A DNA stretch of 64,000 bases from positions 38,309 to 102,308 of the forward strand of contig QPMI01000252.1 of the NCBI GenBank assembly GCA_004431415.1, given 5' to 3'. The notes under the pieces are model-generated. The model did not search any database. It saw only the letters and a program-made list of their open reading frames with translations, and was not told where the DNA came from. The translations under genes were made by a program, and so were the position numbers. The DNA is from Cyanophora paradoxa (taxonomy: Eukaryota; Glaucocystophyceae; Cyanophorales; Cyanophoraceae). This document shows positions 32,824-42,807 of the stretch, one piece after another (position 1 is the first letter of the stretch; each line of letters starts with the position of its first letter).

Positions 32824-34664
32824 ATGAACTCGCTGGACGCAGCAGCGGACGTCGGCGAGCCAGCCAAGCCTGCACTGGTCGAGACGCCCGGGTTGATCGA
32901 GAGAGCGCAACAATGGGTGCGCGCTCAGGGCGTCATGCGCGCGCCGCCGCACCGAGCAGCGCCGCTTGCGCCGCGATCTGAGCGCCTGTCAGTGCCTCGA
33001 CGTCGTGGGGCGCGTCTTGCGGCTACTCGGAAAAGGCTTTCTGGTTGCCGTCAAGATCGGGCTGATGCTCGCCGTGGCGGTCCTGACGTACGCGATGCTG
33101 TACTGGGTCCTCGTGCCGCAGCGCCTCTACGAGCGGCCGCTGCACTTCAACTTCCAGTGCGGAATGCGCATCCTCCCGCGCATCGCCAGCGGTTCACGGG
33201 TCCGGCGCAGGCTGCGCGACGAGGACGGGGCGCTGCAGCCGCCGACAGCGGTGGCGCGCTTCGGCGAGGGCCCCGCGCACAAGCGGCTGCTGCACGCGGG
33301 GCAGATGATCGACGCCGTCGTCGAGCTCGAGCTGCCCGAGACGCCGGAGAACCGCGAGGCCGGTGCGAGCCGCGCGGGGTGCCCCGGCCCTCCGACGCGC
33401 GCCGCGCCGCCTCAGGGCCCCCGCAGGCCTCTTCATGGTCGAGCTCGAGCTTCTCTCCGGGGACAACGAGACCCTCGCCCGCGCCTCCAGGCCGGTGCCC
33501 CGCCCCGCCCCGTCCCGCAGCCGGCCCCGCCGACGCGGGGCGGCGCGGGGCGGGGCCAGTGCATGCTGCGGTACAGGAGCCCGCTGCACGCCCTCATGCG
33601 CACCCTCGCCTTCTCCACGCTCCTCCTCTCCGGTGCGCCGCGGCGCGGGGCGCGCCGCTCGGGGGAACTCGGCTCGGGGCGAGCGGGGGCGGGGGGCGGG
33701 GCTGCAGGGCTGCTGGACGAGGCGCAGCGGCTACGGGTGCACTTCGAGGAGGGCTTCCTCGAGCGCCCGGCGCGCCCCTCCGGCCCCCGCGCACCGCGCC
33801 TGACGGGAGCTGACCTGCGCTGGGGGGGCGCTGCGGGGCGGGGCGCAGGAGGCGCCGCTGCGGGCGGTGGCGGTGCGGCTGTCGGACGAGCGGGTGCAGC
33901 TCTACTCCGCCGGCCTCACCCTCGTCACCCGCATGCGCGGCCTCGCGTGCGCGCGCCCCCGTGCCGGCCAGGGCCTCCCGCCCCGGCGGCGAGCAGGGCG
34001 CAGGTACGGGATGTACCACTACCGGGCGGCGGCCTTCGCGGTGGGCGTGGCGGGCCTCTTCGCGGCGCAGGCCGGCCTCCTCGCCGCCCTCCGCCTCTAC
34101 CGCTTCCTCGTCCGCCCCCGCCCCCGCCCCGCCCTCCCCCGCCTTCCTCGACCCCGCCGGCAGCACGCCGCCGCCGCCGAGGCCGCCGCCGAGGAGGCGG
34201 CCGCCCTGGAGGGATGGCGCGGGGCGGCCGCCGCCCCGCCTCCGAGCCGGAACGGGCGGCCCCGGGGAGGGCGGGCGGGCGGCGCCGTACCCTTGGCCGG
34301 CATCACGCGCGGGCGCGCGCTGGATGCCCTCGAGGGGCCCGCCCCGGAGCCGGCGCCGGCCGGAGCCCCGCCCCGGCCCTCCCGGCGCCTCGCCGGGCGC
34401 CCGCGCGGCGGCGGGGAGCGGGCGGGCGGGGGCGGCGAGGGGAGGAGAGGGGCCGGCGCGGGGGCCTAGCGGCAGGGGCGGCAGGGGCGGGGCGGGGGCG
34501 GGGAGGGCGGGGACGACGGGGCGGGGACGGGGGCGCTGGAGCGGCCGGTGCCGGCGGCGCGGGGCCCCGCCTTCGACCCGCGCCCCGCCGCCTCGGGGAG
34601 CCTCACCCGCCGCCCCGCCCCCGCCCCCGCCGGCGAATCCGAGGGCGGCACCGAGGACGGGTAG
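32824..34664 (+). CDS. Seipin-like lipid-droplet biogenesis protein
   Basis: Exon 1 is MNSLDAAADVGEPAKPALVE to WVRAQG. Next comes a membrane helix (GFLVAVKIGLMLAVAVLTYA) leading to LVPQRLYERPLHFNFQ. The lumenal beta-sandwich shows the seipin pattern: TAVARF, HKRLLHAGQMIDAVVELELP, ETPENREAG, LFMVELELLSGDNETLA, MLRYRSPLHALMRTLAF and QRLRVHFEEGF. The second membrane helix is YRAAAFAVGVAGLFAAQAGL. Seipin forms ER rings at lipid-droplet formation sites. After the second helix the tail is Ala/Pro/Gly-rich and its exons are unclear; I place the stop at TAG 34662-34664 (ESEGGTEDG), but 34469 is an alternative. Confidence 0.88.
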
Positions 34665-34975
34665 GAGCGGACGGGTAGGAGCCCCTGGCAGCCGCCCGAC
34701 CTGTTGAGTGCGCATGCGATGCCGATGATGATGAATAGTAATTGGTCACACTGCAATCCAAGACACACTAGTCGCAGGGGACACGGACATCTCGATACAG
34801 ACTGCAATACAGAGCCTGTGGTGACCTGTAATGATTGCTAATTACACAACTGCACCTATCCAAATGATGCTTCTAGGAGAAAGGCGCGAAATGCACTAAA
34901 CGCGCGGCCCCAAAAAGTCGGGGAGGGGCGCGGAGCAGCGTCGGACGGCTGCAGCGGGGGGCACCCGGCGTCGAT
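34665..34975. other. Convergent intergenic stretch, seipin and DHCR7
   Basis: About 310 bp with an AT-richer centre (ATGATGAATAGTAATTGGTC, TGTAATGATTGCTAATTACA). It should contain both polyadenylation sites. No AATAAA is present on either strand as far as I can see. Confidence 0.5.
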
Positions 34976-36904
34976 TTACCTGCGGGGCGGGGAGTCAGGG
35001 GCGCTGTGGAAGCGGGGGCGGGGCGGGGCGGGGCGGGGCGGACCAGACGTAGGGGATGATCTTGTAGGGGACGACCTGGCAGTACTTGTCCCAGTGCTTG
35101 CCGTACTTGGAGGAGCAGCGCAGGTGGTCGCGGTGCTGCCAGCGCGGGTAAGGGGCGCCGGCGGGGAGGCCGCGGGGGCCGGGCCGGGGCGGGGCGGGGC
35201 GGACGCGGCGGTGCATGAGGATGGAGAAGAGGATGAAGAAGTAGGCGTAGCCGTAGATGTGGGTGAAGCCGGTGGGGAGGCACCAGGCGAGGGCCATGCA
35301 GAGGTCGCCGAAGTAGTTCACGTGGCGCGCCATGCCCCACCAGCCGGACGTCAGCAGCTTCGACTCCACCTCCGTGCCGTCCGGCTTCTTGTACGTCGCC
35401 GTGATGTACGTCGGCTTCTTGCCCCAGATCAGCTGCTTCCCGTCCGACTGCCGGAAGTGCCTGCCCGCCGCCCCGCGTCGGCGAGGGGCCGGGCGGGGGC
35501 GCGGAGGCGGGCGGGGCGGGGCGGGCGGACATCTTCTGGTTGTTGACGGAGCGGAAGAGCCAGAGGCCGAAGAGGTTGAGCGAGACGATGGCGGCGAGGA
35601 CAGCGGGGCTCAGCTCCACGGGGTGGGTGACGAGGAAGAAGCCCTGGAGGGTGTAGGCGTAGGGGAGGAAGACGTTGTCGCCGTAGGCGTAGTAGAAGCC
35701 GAAGTGGTCGAGCATGATGTCCAGCGTCGCCAGGTACCTGCCCCGCCGCCGCTCAGCGCGGGGCGGCGGGGCGGCGGCGGCCGGGCAGGCGGGGGCACCA
35801 GTCCTCGCCGATGAAGAAGTCCAGGACGTAGAGGAAGTGGAAGATGTTCACGAGGATCATCGAGGGCGTGACCTGCGCCGCCGCCGGCCTCGGCCCGCGC
35901 CCCGGCGCGGAGGGCGGGGCCGGCGGGCGAGGGGCGCGCACCACGCCGTGGAGCTCGTACTGCTTGGCGGCGAAGGAGAGGTTGAGGAGGGGCCAGCCGG
36001 CGATGCCCGGGCGCCCGTTGAAGAAGAGCTTGAAGTCGAAGTTGCCGAAGCGCGGGTTCAGCTCGACGCCCCACAGCATGTCGTACGGCACGTTGCCGCT
36101 CCGCTTGATGTCGTCGTTCGTCGGCGCCACGTAGCTCTGCCGCCGCCGCGTCGGCGCGGCCGGCGCTGCGGCGCGCCCGGCGCAGCGGACCTTGATGTAC
36201 GCGAGGACGGTCAGCGTGTACCCGAAGATGTTGGCAATGACGAGCATGTAGCCCCAGTGGTCGTAGATGATGGTCGCCGAGAAGAGGTTCAGCTGGAAGG
36301 AGCAGAGGGAGAAGAGCGCGACGGAGAAGAGCATGCACCGCAGGCCGTTGACCTGTGCGACGGTGCCGAAAGTCGTAAACAAAAGGTTCAACGCGATCGG
36401 CACGCGCCGCCGCGCCGGCCGGCGCCCGCGCTCGAAGCCGTCGGCGCACCCGGTACGGGAGCTTGTGGCCCTTCGGGGTGGTGTCGCCGTACGCGATGGG
36501 CGACGGCATCGCGAACCAGAGGAAGATCTGGAACGCGTACCAGCCCGCCCAGATGTAGAAAGCTCTGAGCATGTTAGCCCAGCCCGCAGCCTGCTCGATA
36601 CCTGCGCGTGCCGGTCACGCGCGGCCTCCCGCGGAACGCCAGACGACAGCGCACGGTACTGCTCCGTAACGTAGTCCACAATCTTCGAAAACTGGAGCGC
36701 CGGCTCGATCATAGAGCAATCGAAGGCCTTGTGGGAGATGAAGAAGTAGATGACGAGAATGGGGGCGCAGAGCATAAGAAGCAGGACGCCAAACGTTCCT
36801 CCGCACTCGCCGCTGACGGGCTTCCCCCAGTCCTCATCGCCCATGCGCTTCTTCTGCTTGATGCTGTCGGACTGTCCTCCATTTGTCGGTACAAGGGGCG
36901 GCAT
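34976..36904 (-). CDS. Sterol reductase of the DHCR7/ERG24 family, probably 7-dehydrocholesterol reductase
   Basis: A multi-pass ER enzyme. Joined exons include MPPLVPTNGGQ, FGVLLLMLCAPILVIYFFIS, FYIWAGWYAFQIFLWFAMPS, YDHWGYMLVIANIFGYTLTV, NPRFGNFDFKLFFNGRPGIA, MLDHFGFYYAYGDNVFLPYA, YTLQGFFLVTHPVELS, LIWGKKPTYITATYKKPDG, LLTSGWWGMARHVNYFGDLC and CSSKYGKHWDKYCQVVPYKI. The SGWWGxARHxNYxGD and SKYGxxWxxYC motifs and the LIWGKKP insert fit the delta-7 branch better than the delta-14 branch. It uses NADPH to reduce the C7 double bond of sterols. The final exon contributes only one base before the stop: TG|G TAA, stop at 34978-34976. Early introns have mixed composition and later ones are C-rich. 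Confidence 0.87.
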
Positions 36905-37313
36905 TTTGCTATCTGCAAGGCTGATGTTAGCGAAAGAAGCGCACGCGAGCCGCTCCCCGGTCGGGGAGGGCGGGCAGTTGAAAAACTGGTGAAGCCGCGG
37001 AGCTAGGGGCCGCCGGGCCGACGGGCCGGGTCATTCTTTCTATCGCGATTCACGAGCAACTGCAAACGCGCGAACCTGGAGGCCGGGGGACCGGGCCGGG
37101 GGACGAACTGAGAAGAAAGTGCCAGTCAGTTAGGTTGGTGCCGCACGCGGTACCGCTAAAGCCCGACGCGCGCGCTCCGGACTTGCGCGGCACTACCCTC
37201 GCAAACGGCGCGAGACACGCACCTAGCCGCACGCGCGCCAGATGCGGCTGAAAAAACAACAGGGGTACCGTAGCTTCAGCAGTTAGCCTCCGGTTCGTCA
37301 CGGACCGCCCGGC
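36905..37313. promoter_or_regulatory. Divergent promoter region, DHCR7 and nuclease gene
   Basis: About 400 bp of moderate GC content between divergent genes. It may include untranslated exons of the nuclease gene, whose start is unresolved. No motif is recognisable. Confidence 0.35.
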
Positions 37314-38930
37314 GTGTGCAGCTGCTATTCGAAGCCTGAGAATAAGCTGCCTCAGCTGCTGCGTCGCTCGGCTGAGCCCCGGCGCAAGTACAGTTCTTCG
37401 CTGCATCTCAAGTCCTTCAAGAACCCCGAAACCGCTACGTATACGCATCGATCCAGAAGCCATGCGTCAGCTGGACCGGTTGGCACACGCCCGCCCAGGC
37501 CTGCTGCTGCTGCTAAGAGCGCCGAAATCAGGGTCCACGCCGAGCTGCTGCTCAAGAGGACGTTCGTGAACGCGGACGGGCAGCACCATGAGCCTCACCT
37601 GAACTCCGATGCCGTCCTGCCCGGCACGATCCGCGTGATGCAGGTGCTCTGTCTACGTCACTCGTACGCATTGGCTGATCGCCGCTGTCCTATGTCCGCA
37701 GGTGATCCGGCCGGTCCAATTGGTGTCTGCCGCGCGTCCCGTAACGATCGCGGCGCGCAGTACAACGTGCTGGCGGACCACTACGCGGCGCCGGGGGACT
37801 TCCCGGCGGCGCCGGCGGCGATCCTCGACTGGGGCTACCGCCGCTGGAAGCTCCTCGAGGAGCTCCTCGTGCGCGAGCCCGACGTCCTCTGCATGCAGGC
37901 CCGCCCCGCCCGCCCGCCCCGCCCGCCCGCCCCCGCCGCTCAGCGCGGGGCCGGCAGGAGGTGGACGCGCCGCACTTCGCGGCCTTCTGGGAGCCGGAGC
38001 TGGCCCTGGCGGGGTACGAGGGCGTGTTCGAGGCGAAGGGGGACGGGCGGGACGGGAGCGCCCTCTTCTTCAAGCGCGCCCGCTTCTCCCTCGCCGCCCG
38101 CCGCCGCCTCGAGTTCCGCTCCGCCGAGGGCAAGGCCCGCCCCCGCCCCGCCCCGCCCCGCCCCCGCCCGCGTGGGCGAGGGAGTTGGGGTGAGCGGGCG
38201 GGGCGGGGCGCAGGTGGAGAACCAGGTGGGCCTGCTGGCGGCGCTGGAGCCGGCGGAGGGGACGCCGGCCCCCGGCCGCCTCGCCGTCGGCGTCGTCCAC
38301 CTCAAGGCCCGCCCGCGCGGGCCGGCGAGGCGGGGGCGGGCTCGGGGCTCAGGGGGCCGGGGCGGGCGCAGGCGTCGGAGGAGTGCGAGCTGGTGCGGGA
38401 GCGGCAGGTGACCCGCGTCCTCGACGAGCTCGAGGCCGCCGCCGCCGACTGGCGCGCCCCCGCCACCCTCCTCGCCGGCGATTTCAACAGCCACCCCGAC
38501 TGGCCGGCCCGCCCCGCCCCGCCCGCCCCGCCCGCCCCGCCCGCCCGCCCCGCGTCGCGCCTGACAGGGGCGGGGGCAGACGTACCGGCGGGTGTACGAG
38601 CACGGGCTGCGGCTGCGGAGCGCGTACGCGGTCTGTGCCGACGCGGGGGCGGAGGCCGTCTACGAGCGCGCCGTGGACGCCGAGCCGCCCCTCACCACCG
38701 CCAAGTTCCGCGACGCCAGCGGCAAGGGGGCGGCCCCCGGGGCGGCGGGGCCGGCGCTGAAGCTGAAGGCGTGCGTGGAGGACTACATCTTCAGCTCGCC
38801 GGCCCTCCGCGTGGCCCGCGTGCTCGCCCTGCCGCCCCTCGCCGCCCTCGGCCCGGGCGCCCTCCCGTCCCCCGTCCAGGGCAGCGACCACCTCGCCCTC
38901 GTCGCCGACTTCCGCCCCGCCCGCCCCTAG
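37314..38930 (+). CDS. Endonuclease/exonuclease/phosphatase protein (CCR4/nocturnin/PDE12-like)
   Basis: Core motifs appear after joining exons: YNVLADHYAAPGDFP, YRRWKLLEELLVREPDVLCM plus Q|EVD (the metal-binding E), FWEPELALAGYEGVFEAK, DGSALFFKR, VENQVGLLAALEP, GRLAVGVVHLKA, ERQVTRVLDELE, LLAGDFNSHP (the G-D-F-N-S catalytic motif), CVEDYIFSSPAL and GSDHLALVADF (S-D-H). This is the family of mRNA deadenylases and related phosphodiesterases. The first exon is uncertain: the open frame reaches back to 37314 without an ATG in frame. Intron 37644-37701 is the second introner-like copy, followed by a 21-nt exon (37702-37722, VIRPVQL). GC donors occur at CAG|GCCCGC (37896) and AAG|GCCCGC (about 38134). 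Confidence 0.8.
37644..37701 (+). repeat. Introner-like intron, copy 2
   Basis: A 58-nt GT-AG intron in the nuclease gene, 84% identical without gaps to the intron at 6590-6647 of the unrelated DUF493 gene. All nine differences are transitions. This copy always carries T or A where the other has C or G. Confidence 0.85.
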
Positions 38931-39368
38931 CCCTCCCGCCCCCGCCCGCACCGTGGCACCCGCCCCAGCCGGCCCCTGCGCGCAACACGGAGCGGGGCAA
39001 TGCCACAGGGGCGCGCACGAGGGAGCTGCACAAAACCGAGCGGCGCACATTTCTTGCGAGAGAAAACGCATCTCAGAGTCTGATTCTTATATATATACTA
39101 CATCACTGCAGAATAAAATAAGGCTATTACTGGGGAGGTCAGGGGGCAAAATACTCTCTCAAAATGACTAATCAAAGCAACGCGCAAAACTAATAGATTA
39201 CAAGGCCCCGAGACAGGGGGCTCAAAAGGGGCGGCCTGGGAAGGGCCCGGATGAAAGCAAAGGTACTACGGCAGAGGGCGTGGGGATCGCGGGGGTGGGG
39301 CTGGACAAAACTTGAAAGACGAAGGGGGGAAGCGGGGGCTGGGCCCCGAAGGAGGCGGGGCGGGCGGG
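38931..39368. other. Convergent intergenic stretch, nuclease and kinase genes
   Basis: About 440 bp. An AT-rich middle (TATATATATACTACATCACT, then GAATAAAATAAGG near 39110) could supply the polyadenylation signal of the nuclease gene. No gene is seen. Confidence 0.5.
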
Positions 39369-41513
39369 CTAGAGGGCGGGGCTGGCGCCGGCGGCGAGGG
39401 CCTCGAGGAAGCGGGCGGCGTGGGGGGCGGGGGGGCGCATGTCGGGGTCGTCGTCCCAGAGGGCGCGGATGAGGGGCGCGAGGGCGAGGGCCGGGCCCTC
39501 CAGCGCCTCCTCGAGGGGCGGGCGCCGGCCCTCGGCGACGGCGAGGGGGTCGAGGGGCAGCGGCCCGGGCCCCGCGCCGGGGCGCCGGCCCGAGGCCGCC
39601 TCGTAGAGCAGCACCGCGAGGGCGTAGAGGTCCACCCGCTCGTCCGCCGGCTCCCCGCGCAGCACCTCCGGCGCCATGTACGCCAGGCTCCCCTCGCACG
39701 GCAGCACCCGCCGCGCCCCGGCCCCGCGCCCCCCGGCCTCGCCCCCCAGCGCCACCGCGCTCCCGAAGTCGGCGAGGCGCCACTCGCCGTCGGCGCCGAG
39801 CAGCACGTTCTCCGGCTTCACCTGCGCCCGCGCGGGCCCGTCGGCGGGGCGCGGGCGGGCGGGCGGGGCGGGGGGGCGGGGCGGGCGGACGTCGCGGTGG
39901 ACGACGCGCGGCTGGCGCGAGTGGAGGTACGCGAGGGCGCGGGCCACGGCCGCGCCCACCGCGGCCGCCTCGCCGGCGGTGAAGCGGCGGCCGGCGTCGG
40001 CACGGGCGCGGAGGGCGTCGGCGAGGGTGCCGGCGGGGCAGAGCTCGGTGAGGAGGAAGAGGTGCGGGGGGCGGTCGCCGACGGCGAGGAGGCGGGCGAC
40101 GGCGGCGTGGCGGAGGCGCTCGAGCACGGCCGCCTCGTTGCGGAAGCGCTCCACCTCCTCCCGCGTGAACTCCTCGCACCGGTACAGGAACCGCTTCACC
40201 GCCACCCGCTGGCCCCGCCACTCCCCCTCGTACACGTCCGCCGTCGCCCCCGAGCCGATCTGCCGCAGCAGCTGCACCTCGCCCCACGCCGCCCGCGGCA
40301 CGACGTGGTCCGAGGGCGGGTGCGGGGGCGGCAGGGGCGACGAGTGGGCCTTCTGCACGGCGCCGAGCGCCTGGAGCGAGGCCGGCGGCCTCGCCTGCGG
40401 GGCCGGCGGGGGGGCGGGCCCGACGCGGGGCGGGCCGGAGCGGGAGAGGTGCGGCTCCGGGGAGTTGCCCTCGGAGCGGGAGCGCGTGGGGGAGCGGCCG
40501 GTCTCCGCCCCGCCGGGCCCCGGGCGGGCCCTGGGGGCGCGGCGAAGGTCTCGCGCTGGAGGTTGGCCATCCCCTCGAGGGCCACCCGCTCGGCGGCCTG
40601 CCTCAGCAGCGCCGCCCGCACCGGCTCCTGCCGCCGCGGCGACGGGCCCGCCCCGCCTGCAGCCGCCCCGCCGGCGGCGCCTTCGGCATGGGCAGCGGGA
40701 AGGTCGGCGTGCGCGGGAGGTGAGAGGACGACGCCGCGTGCGGCCCCGGCGGGGGCGGGCGGCATCGCTGTCCGAGCCGCGGCGGTCCTCCCAGCCGTGG
40801 CCGGGGCCGGCGAGGAAGGGGTTGGCCCCGCTGGCGAGGAGGAAGCCGCCCTCGGGGCCCCGGGGGGCCGCCCGCGCCCCCGACGCCGAGGCTGCGGCGC
40901 TCGGCGTGCGCGGGGCGAGCGGAGGTCGAGGGCGGAGCTGCCGGCGCGGTGGCTCGCCGGGCTGCCGGCCCGAGACGAGGCGGCGCCGGCGTGGAGGGCG
41001 TTGAGCGAGCGCGGCGCCCCCGGCGCGAGCTGCGGCAGCTGCACCGACGGCGGGCCCGACGCCGCCATGTGCGCCGGAGCCTCCGCGTACGCTGCGCCCC
41101 GGCGTGAGCCACCGCCCCGCGCGCGGAGAGGCGGCAAGGGGTTCCGCACCCGGCGCGTGGTTCAGGGGGACGCGGAGGGGCAAGGGGACGGAGGCGCCGC
41201 GCCTGGCGCGGCTGGCGAGGTACTCCGAGATGTCGGAGCCGCGGCGGAAAGGCATCGGCCCGGGCCCCGCCTCCTCGTCAGAATCGGACGAGTGCAAGCG
41301 GTCGTCCAGGTGGAGGATCTGCGGCCCCTGCAGCTCCCCTGGCCGCCAGCCATCGAAAACCGGCACGCTCGGGGCCAGCAAGGGCGTGGCCAGCCGCGAC
41401 AGCGGAGTCGGAGGAGGGCCATGGCCAGCGATCGAGGCCCGCCGCCCGTACAAGGCAGGCTGTTTCTGGGGCGGGAGCCAAGCCGGATCGTAGACTCCGA
41501 TATCGTTGGTCAT
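39369..41513 (-). CDS. Protein kinase, TKL-like, with a long disordered N-terminus
   Basis: The N-terminal half (MTNDIGVYDPAWLPPQKQP) is Pro/Ser/Arg-rich and probably disordered. The kinase domain contains LLRQIGSGATADVYEGEWRG (glycine loop), VAVKRF (ATP Lys), ERFRNEAAVLERLRH (Glu of helix C), VVHRD|VKPENVLLG (catalytic loop, split by a GT donor intron), LADFGS (metal Asp), LAYMAPEVLRG and DLYALAVLLYEA, ending at TAG 39371-39369. All catalytic residues are present, so it should be active. The MLK/RAF-like glycine loop and A-P-E-V-L segment suggest the TKL group, as in many algal regulatory kinases. Positions 39508-39599 are the source or partner of the 92-bp copy in the intron at 7875-7966. 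Confidence 0.85.
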   Translation of the reverse strand: MTNDIGVYDPAWLPPQKQPALYGRRASIAGHGPPPTPLSRLATPLLAPSVPVFDGWRPGELQGPQILHLDDRLHSSDSDEEAGPGPMPFRRGSDISEYLASRARRGASVPLPLRVPLNHAPGAEPLAASPRAGRWLTPGRSVRGGSGAHGGVGPAVGAAAAARAGGAALAQRPPRRRRLVSGRQPGEPPRRQLRPRPPLAPRTPSAAASASGARAAPRGPEGGFLLASGANPFLAGPGHGWEDRRGSDSDAARPRRGRTRRRPLTSRARRPSRCPCRRRRRRGGCRRGGPVAAAAGAGAGGAAEAGRRAGGPRGDGQPPARDLRRAPRARPGPGGAETGRSPTRSRSEGNSPEPHLSRSGPPRVGPAPPPAPQARPPASLQALGAVQKAHSSPLPPPHPPSDHVVPRAAWGEVQLLRQIGSGATADVYEGEWRGQRVAVKRFLYRCEEFTREEVERFRNEAAVLERLRHAAVARLLAVGDRPPHLFLLTELCPAGTLADALRARADAGRRFTAGEAAAVGAAVARALAYLHSRQPRVVHRDVRPPRPPAPPARPRPADGPARAQVKPENVLLGADGEWRLADFGSAVALGGEAGGRGAGARRVLPCEGSLAYMAPEVLRGEPADERVDLYALAVLLYEAASGRRPGAGPGPLPLDPLAVAEGRRPPLEEALEGPALALAPLIRALWDDDPDMRPPAPHAARFLEALAAGASPAL
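39508..39599 (-). repeat. Kinase coding segment duplicated at 7875-7966
   Basis: 92 bp identical to 7875-7966. Because this copy is in frame within a conserved kinase C-lobe, it is the likely donor. Confidence 0.9.
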
Positions 41514-42219
41514 TGTTTGCTCAGCCTGGCATCTTCAAGTCTTGCTGTTTCGAAAACCAGATGAGGCGCGGTCAGTCGCTGGGCTCGCCGCTGCAACGGG
41601 CTGGCTCGAGCCTGCAGCATACAAGAGATCCTACAACCCACAAACGAGAAGCCTCAAGGTCGTAGGGCTCGCTGGACTGCGGGCCGGCGGGGGCTATCTG
41701 CCACGCGGCTGTGAGCTGGAGCTGGGGTGGCCGACTCGGCGAGGGCTGCGCAGCTGAGATCGCGGGCGGCCGCTCGCGCTCTCATGCAACGCTCATGATC
41801 AGCGGCGCCGGCTGCAGATCAAGATCAAGAGGAGGACCTAGGCCTGGAGAGGCAGCAACAGGGCGATCCAAATCTGGAGGCAGTACCCCAAGCAGCTCCC
41901 CAAACGAATTCCACTGGCTTTCAAGCCGGCGGCTAGCCGGCGGCGCCCGGCGCCGAACACGAATTCGAACACGTCCCGATCGCGGACTCTCGAGCTCGAG
42001 TCTCGACGTGGAGAATCGCCGGATCCGGAGATTGATCAGAGGTGATCGCGACCGTTCGAGCTCGAGGCTCACAGAGATTTTTTTGCTTTCGCAGCAGCGA
42101 AAGACAAATCTGAGCACCCCTCTCGCCTGACCCCCCCCAACACCTTTTGCTCGGGTACGCGAAACAGACTCGCCGCGCCACTTCCCCGGGTCGTCGTATT
42201 TAGCCGTATTCGCTACGAG
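41514..42219. promoter_or_regulatory. Divergent promoter region, kinase and SWIB genes
   Basis: About 700 bp of mixed composition. It contains repeated CGAGCTCGAG palindromes near 41990 and 42056 and a CCCCCCCCAACACC patch near 42131. No coding exon is evident. Confidence 0.4.
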
Positions 42220-42654
42220 ATGTTCGCTTCGAGGATCATGGCAGTAGTCCGGGGCGCCGCGACCGGCGCGGCAAAGCCGGCGCCCAAGGCCGCCGCCGCC
42301 GCCGCCGCGAAGCCGGCGACCAGCTCCAACCGCGGCGCGGCGCTCCTCGTGCCGCTCAAGCCGTCCCCGCAGCTCGCCGAGGTCATCGGGACGTCCGCCC
42401 CTCTTCCCCGCGGGGAGGTCGTTAAGCGCGTCTGGGAGTACATTCACAAGCACAAGTTGCAGAACGAGGCCAACAAGCGCGAGGTCAAGTGCGATGCCAA
42501 GTTGACGCGGGTTTTCGGCACCTCTATTGGTGAGCCGCTGCACGAGGGCGCCCGCCATCCCGCAGGATCCCTCGCTGCGCGTGCGCTCACTGTTCGCTGC
42601 GCAGTCACGATCACTGGCATCCTCGGCGGCGTCTCGAAGCATTTGACGAAGTGA
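42220..42654 (+). CDS. SWIB/MDM2-domain protein, small, possibly organellar
   Basis: Two exons with a clean intron 42530-42604 (GTGAGC donor, GCGCAG acceptor). The leader MFASRIMAVVRGAATGAAKP is basic and Ala-rich, as in organelle targeting. The SWIB domain follows: LKPSPQLAEVIGTSAPLPRG, EVVKRVWEYIHKHKLQNEAN, KREVKCDAKLTRVFG, TITGILGGVSKHLTK, with TGA at 42652-42654. Single-domain SWIB proteins in plants act in nucleoids of plastids or mitochondria and in chromatin remodelling complexes. Exon and intron here have ordinary composition, in contrast to neighbours. Confidence 0.9.
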   Translation: MFASRIMAVVRGAATGAAKPAPKAAAAAAAKPATSSNRGAALLVPLKPSPQLAEVIGTSAPLPRGEVVKRVWEYIHKHKLQNEANKREVKCDAKLTRVFGTSIGEPLHEGARHPAGSLAARALTVRCAVTITGILGGVSKHLTK

Positions 42655-42807
42655 TGGTGATGCCACCATCCGATGTCCGCTCGTAGCCACACATAATCGC
42701 TTCGCACAGAATAGTCGTGTCTCTTTTAGTACATATCTTGCCTGCGTTTGACGTTCTTTGAAACCAGCTAATCTAGCCTAAACAAGCTGCGGCTTCTCCT
42801 ACGGGGT

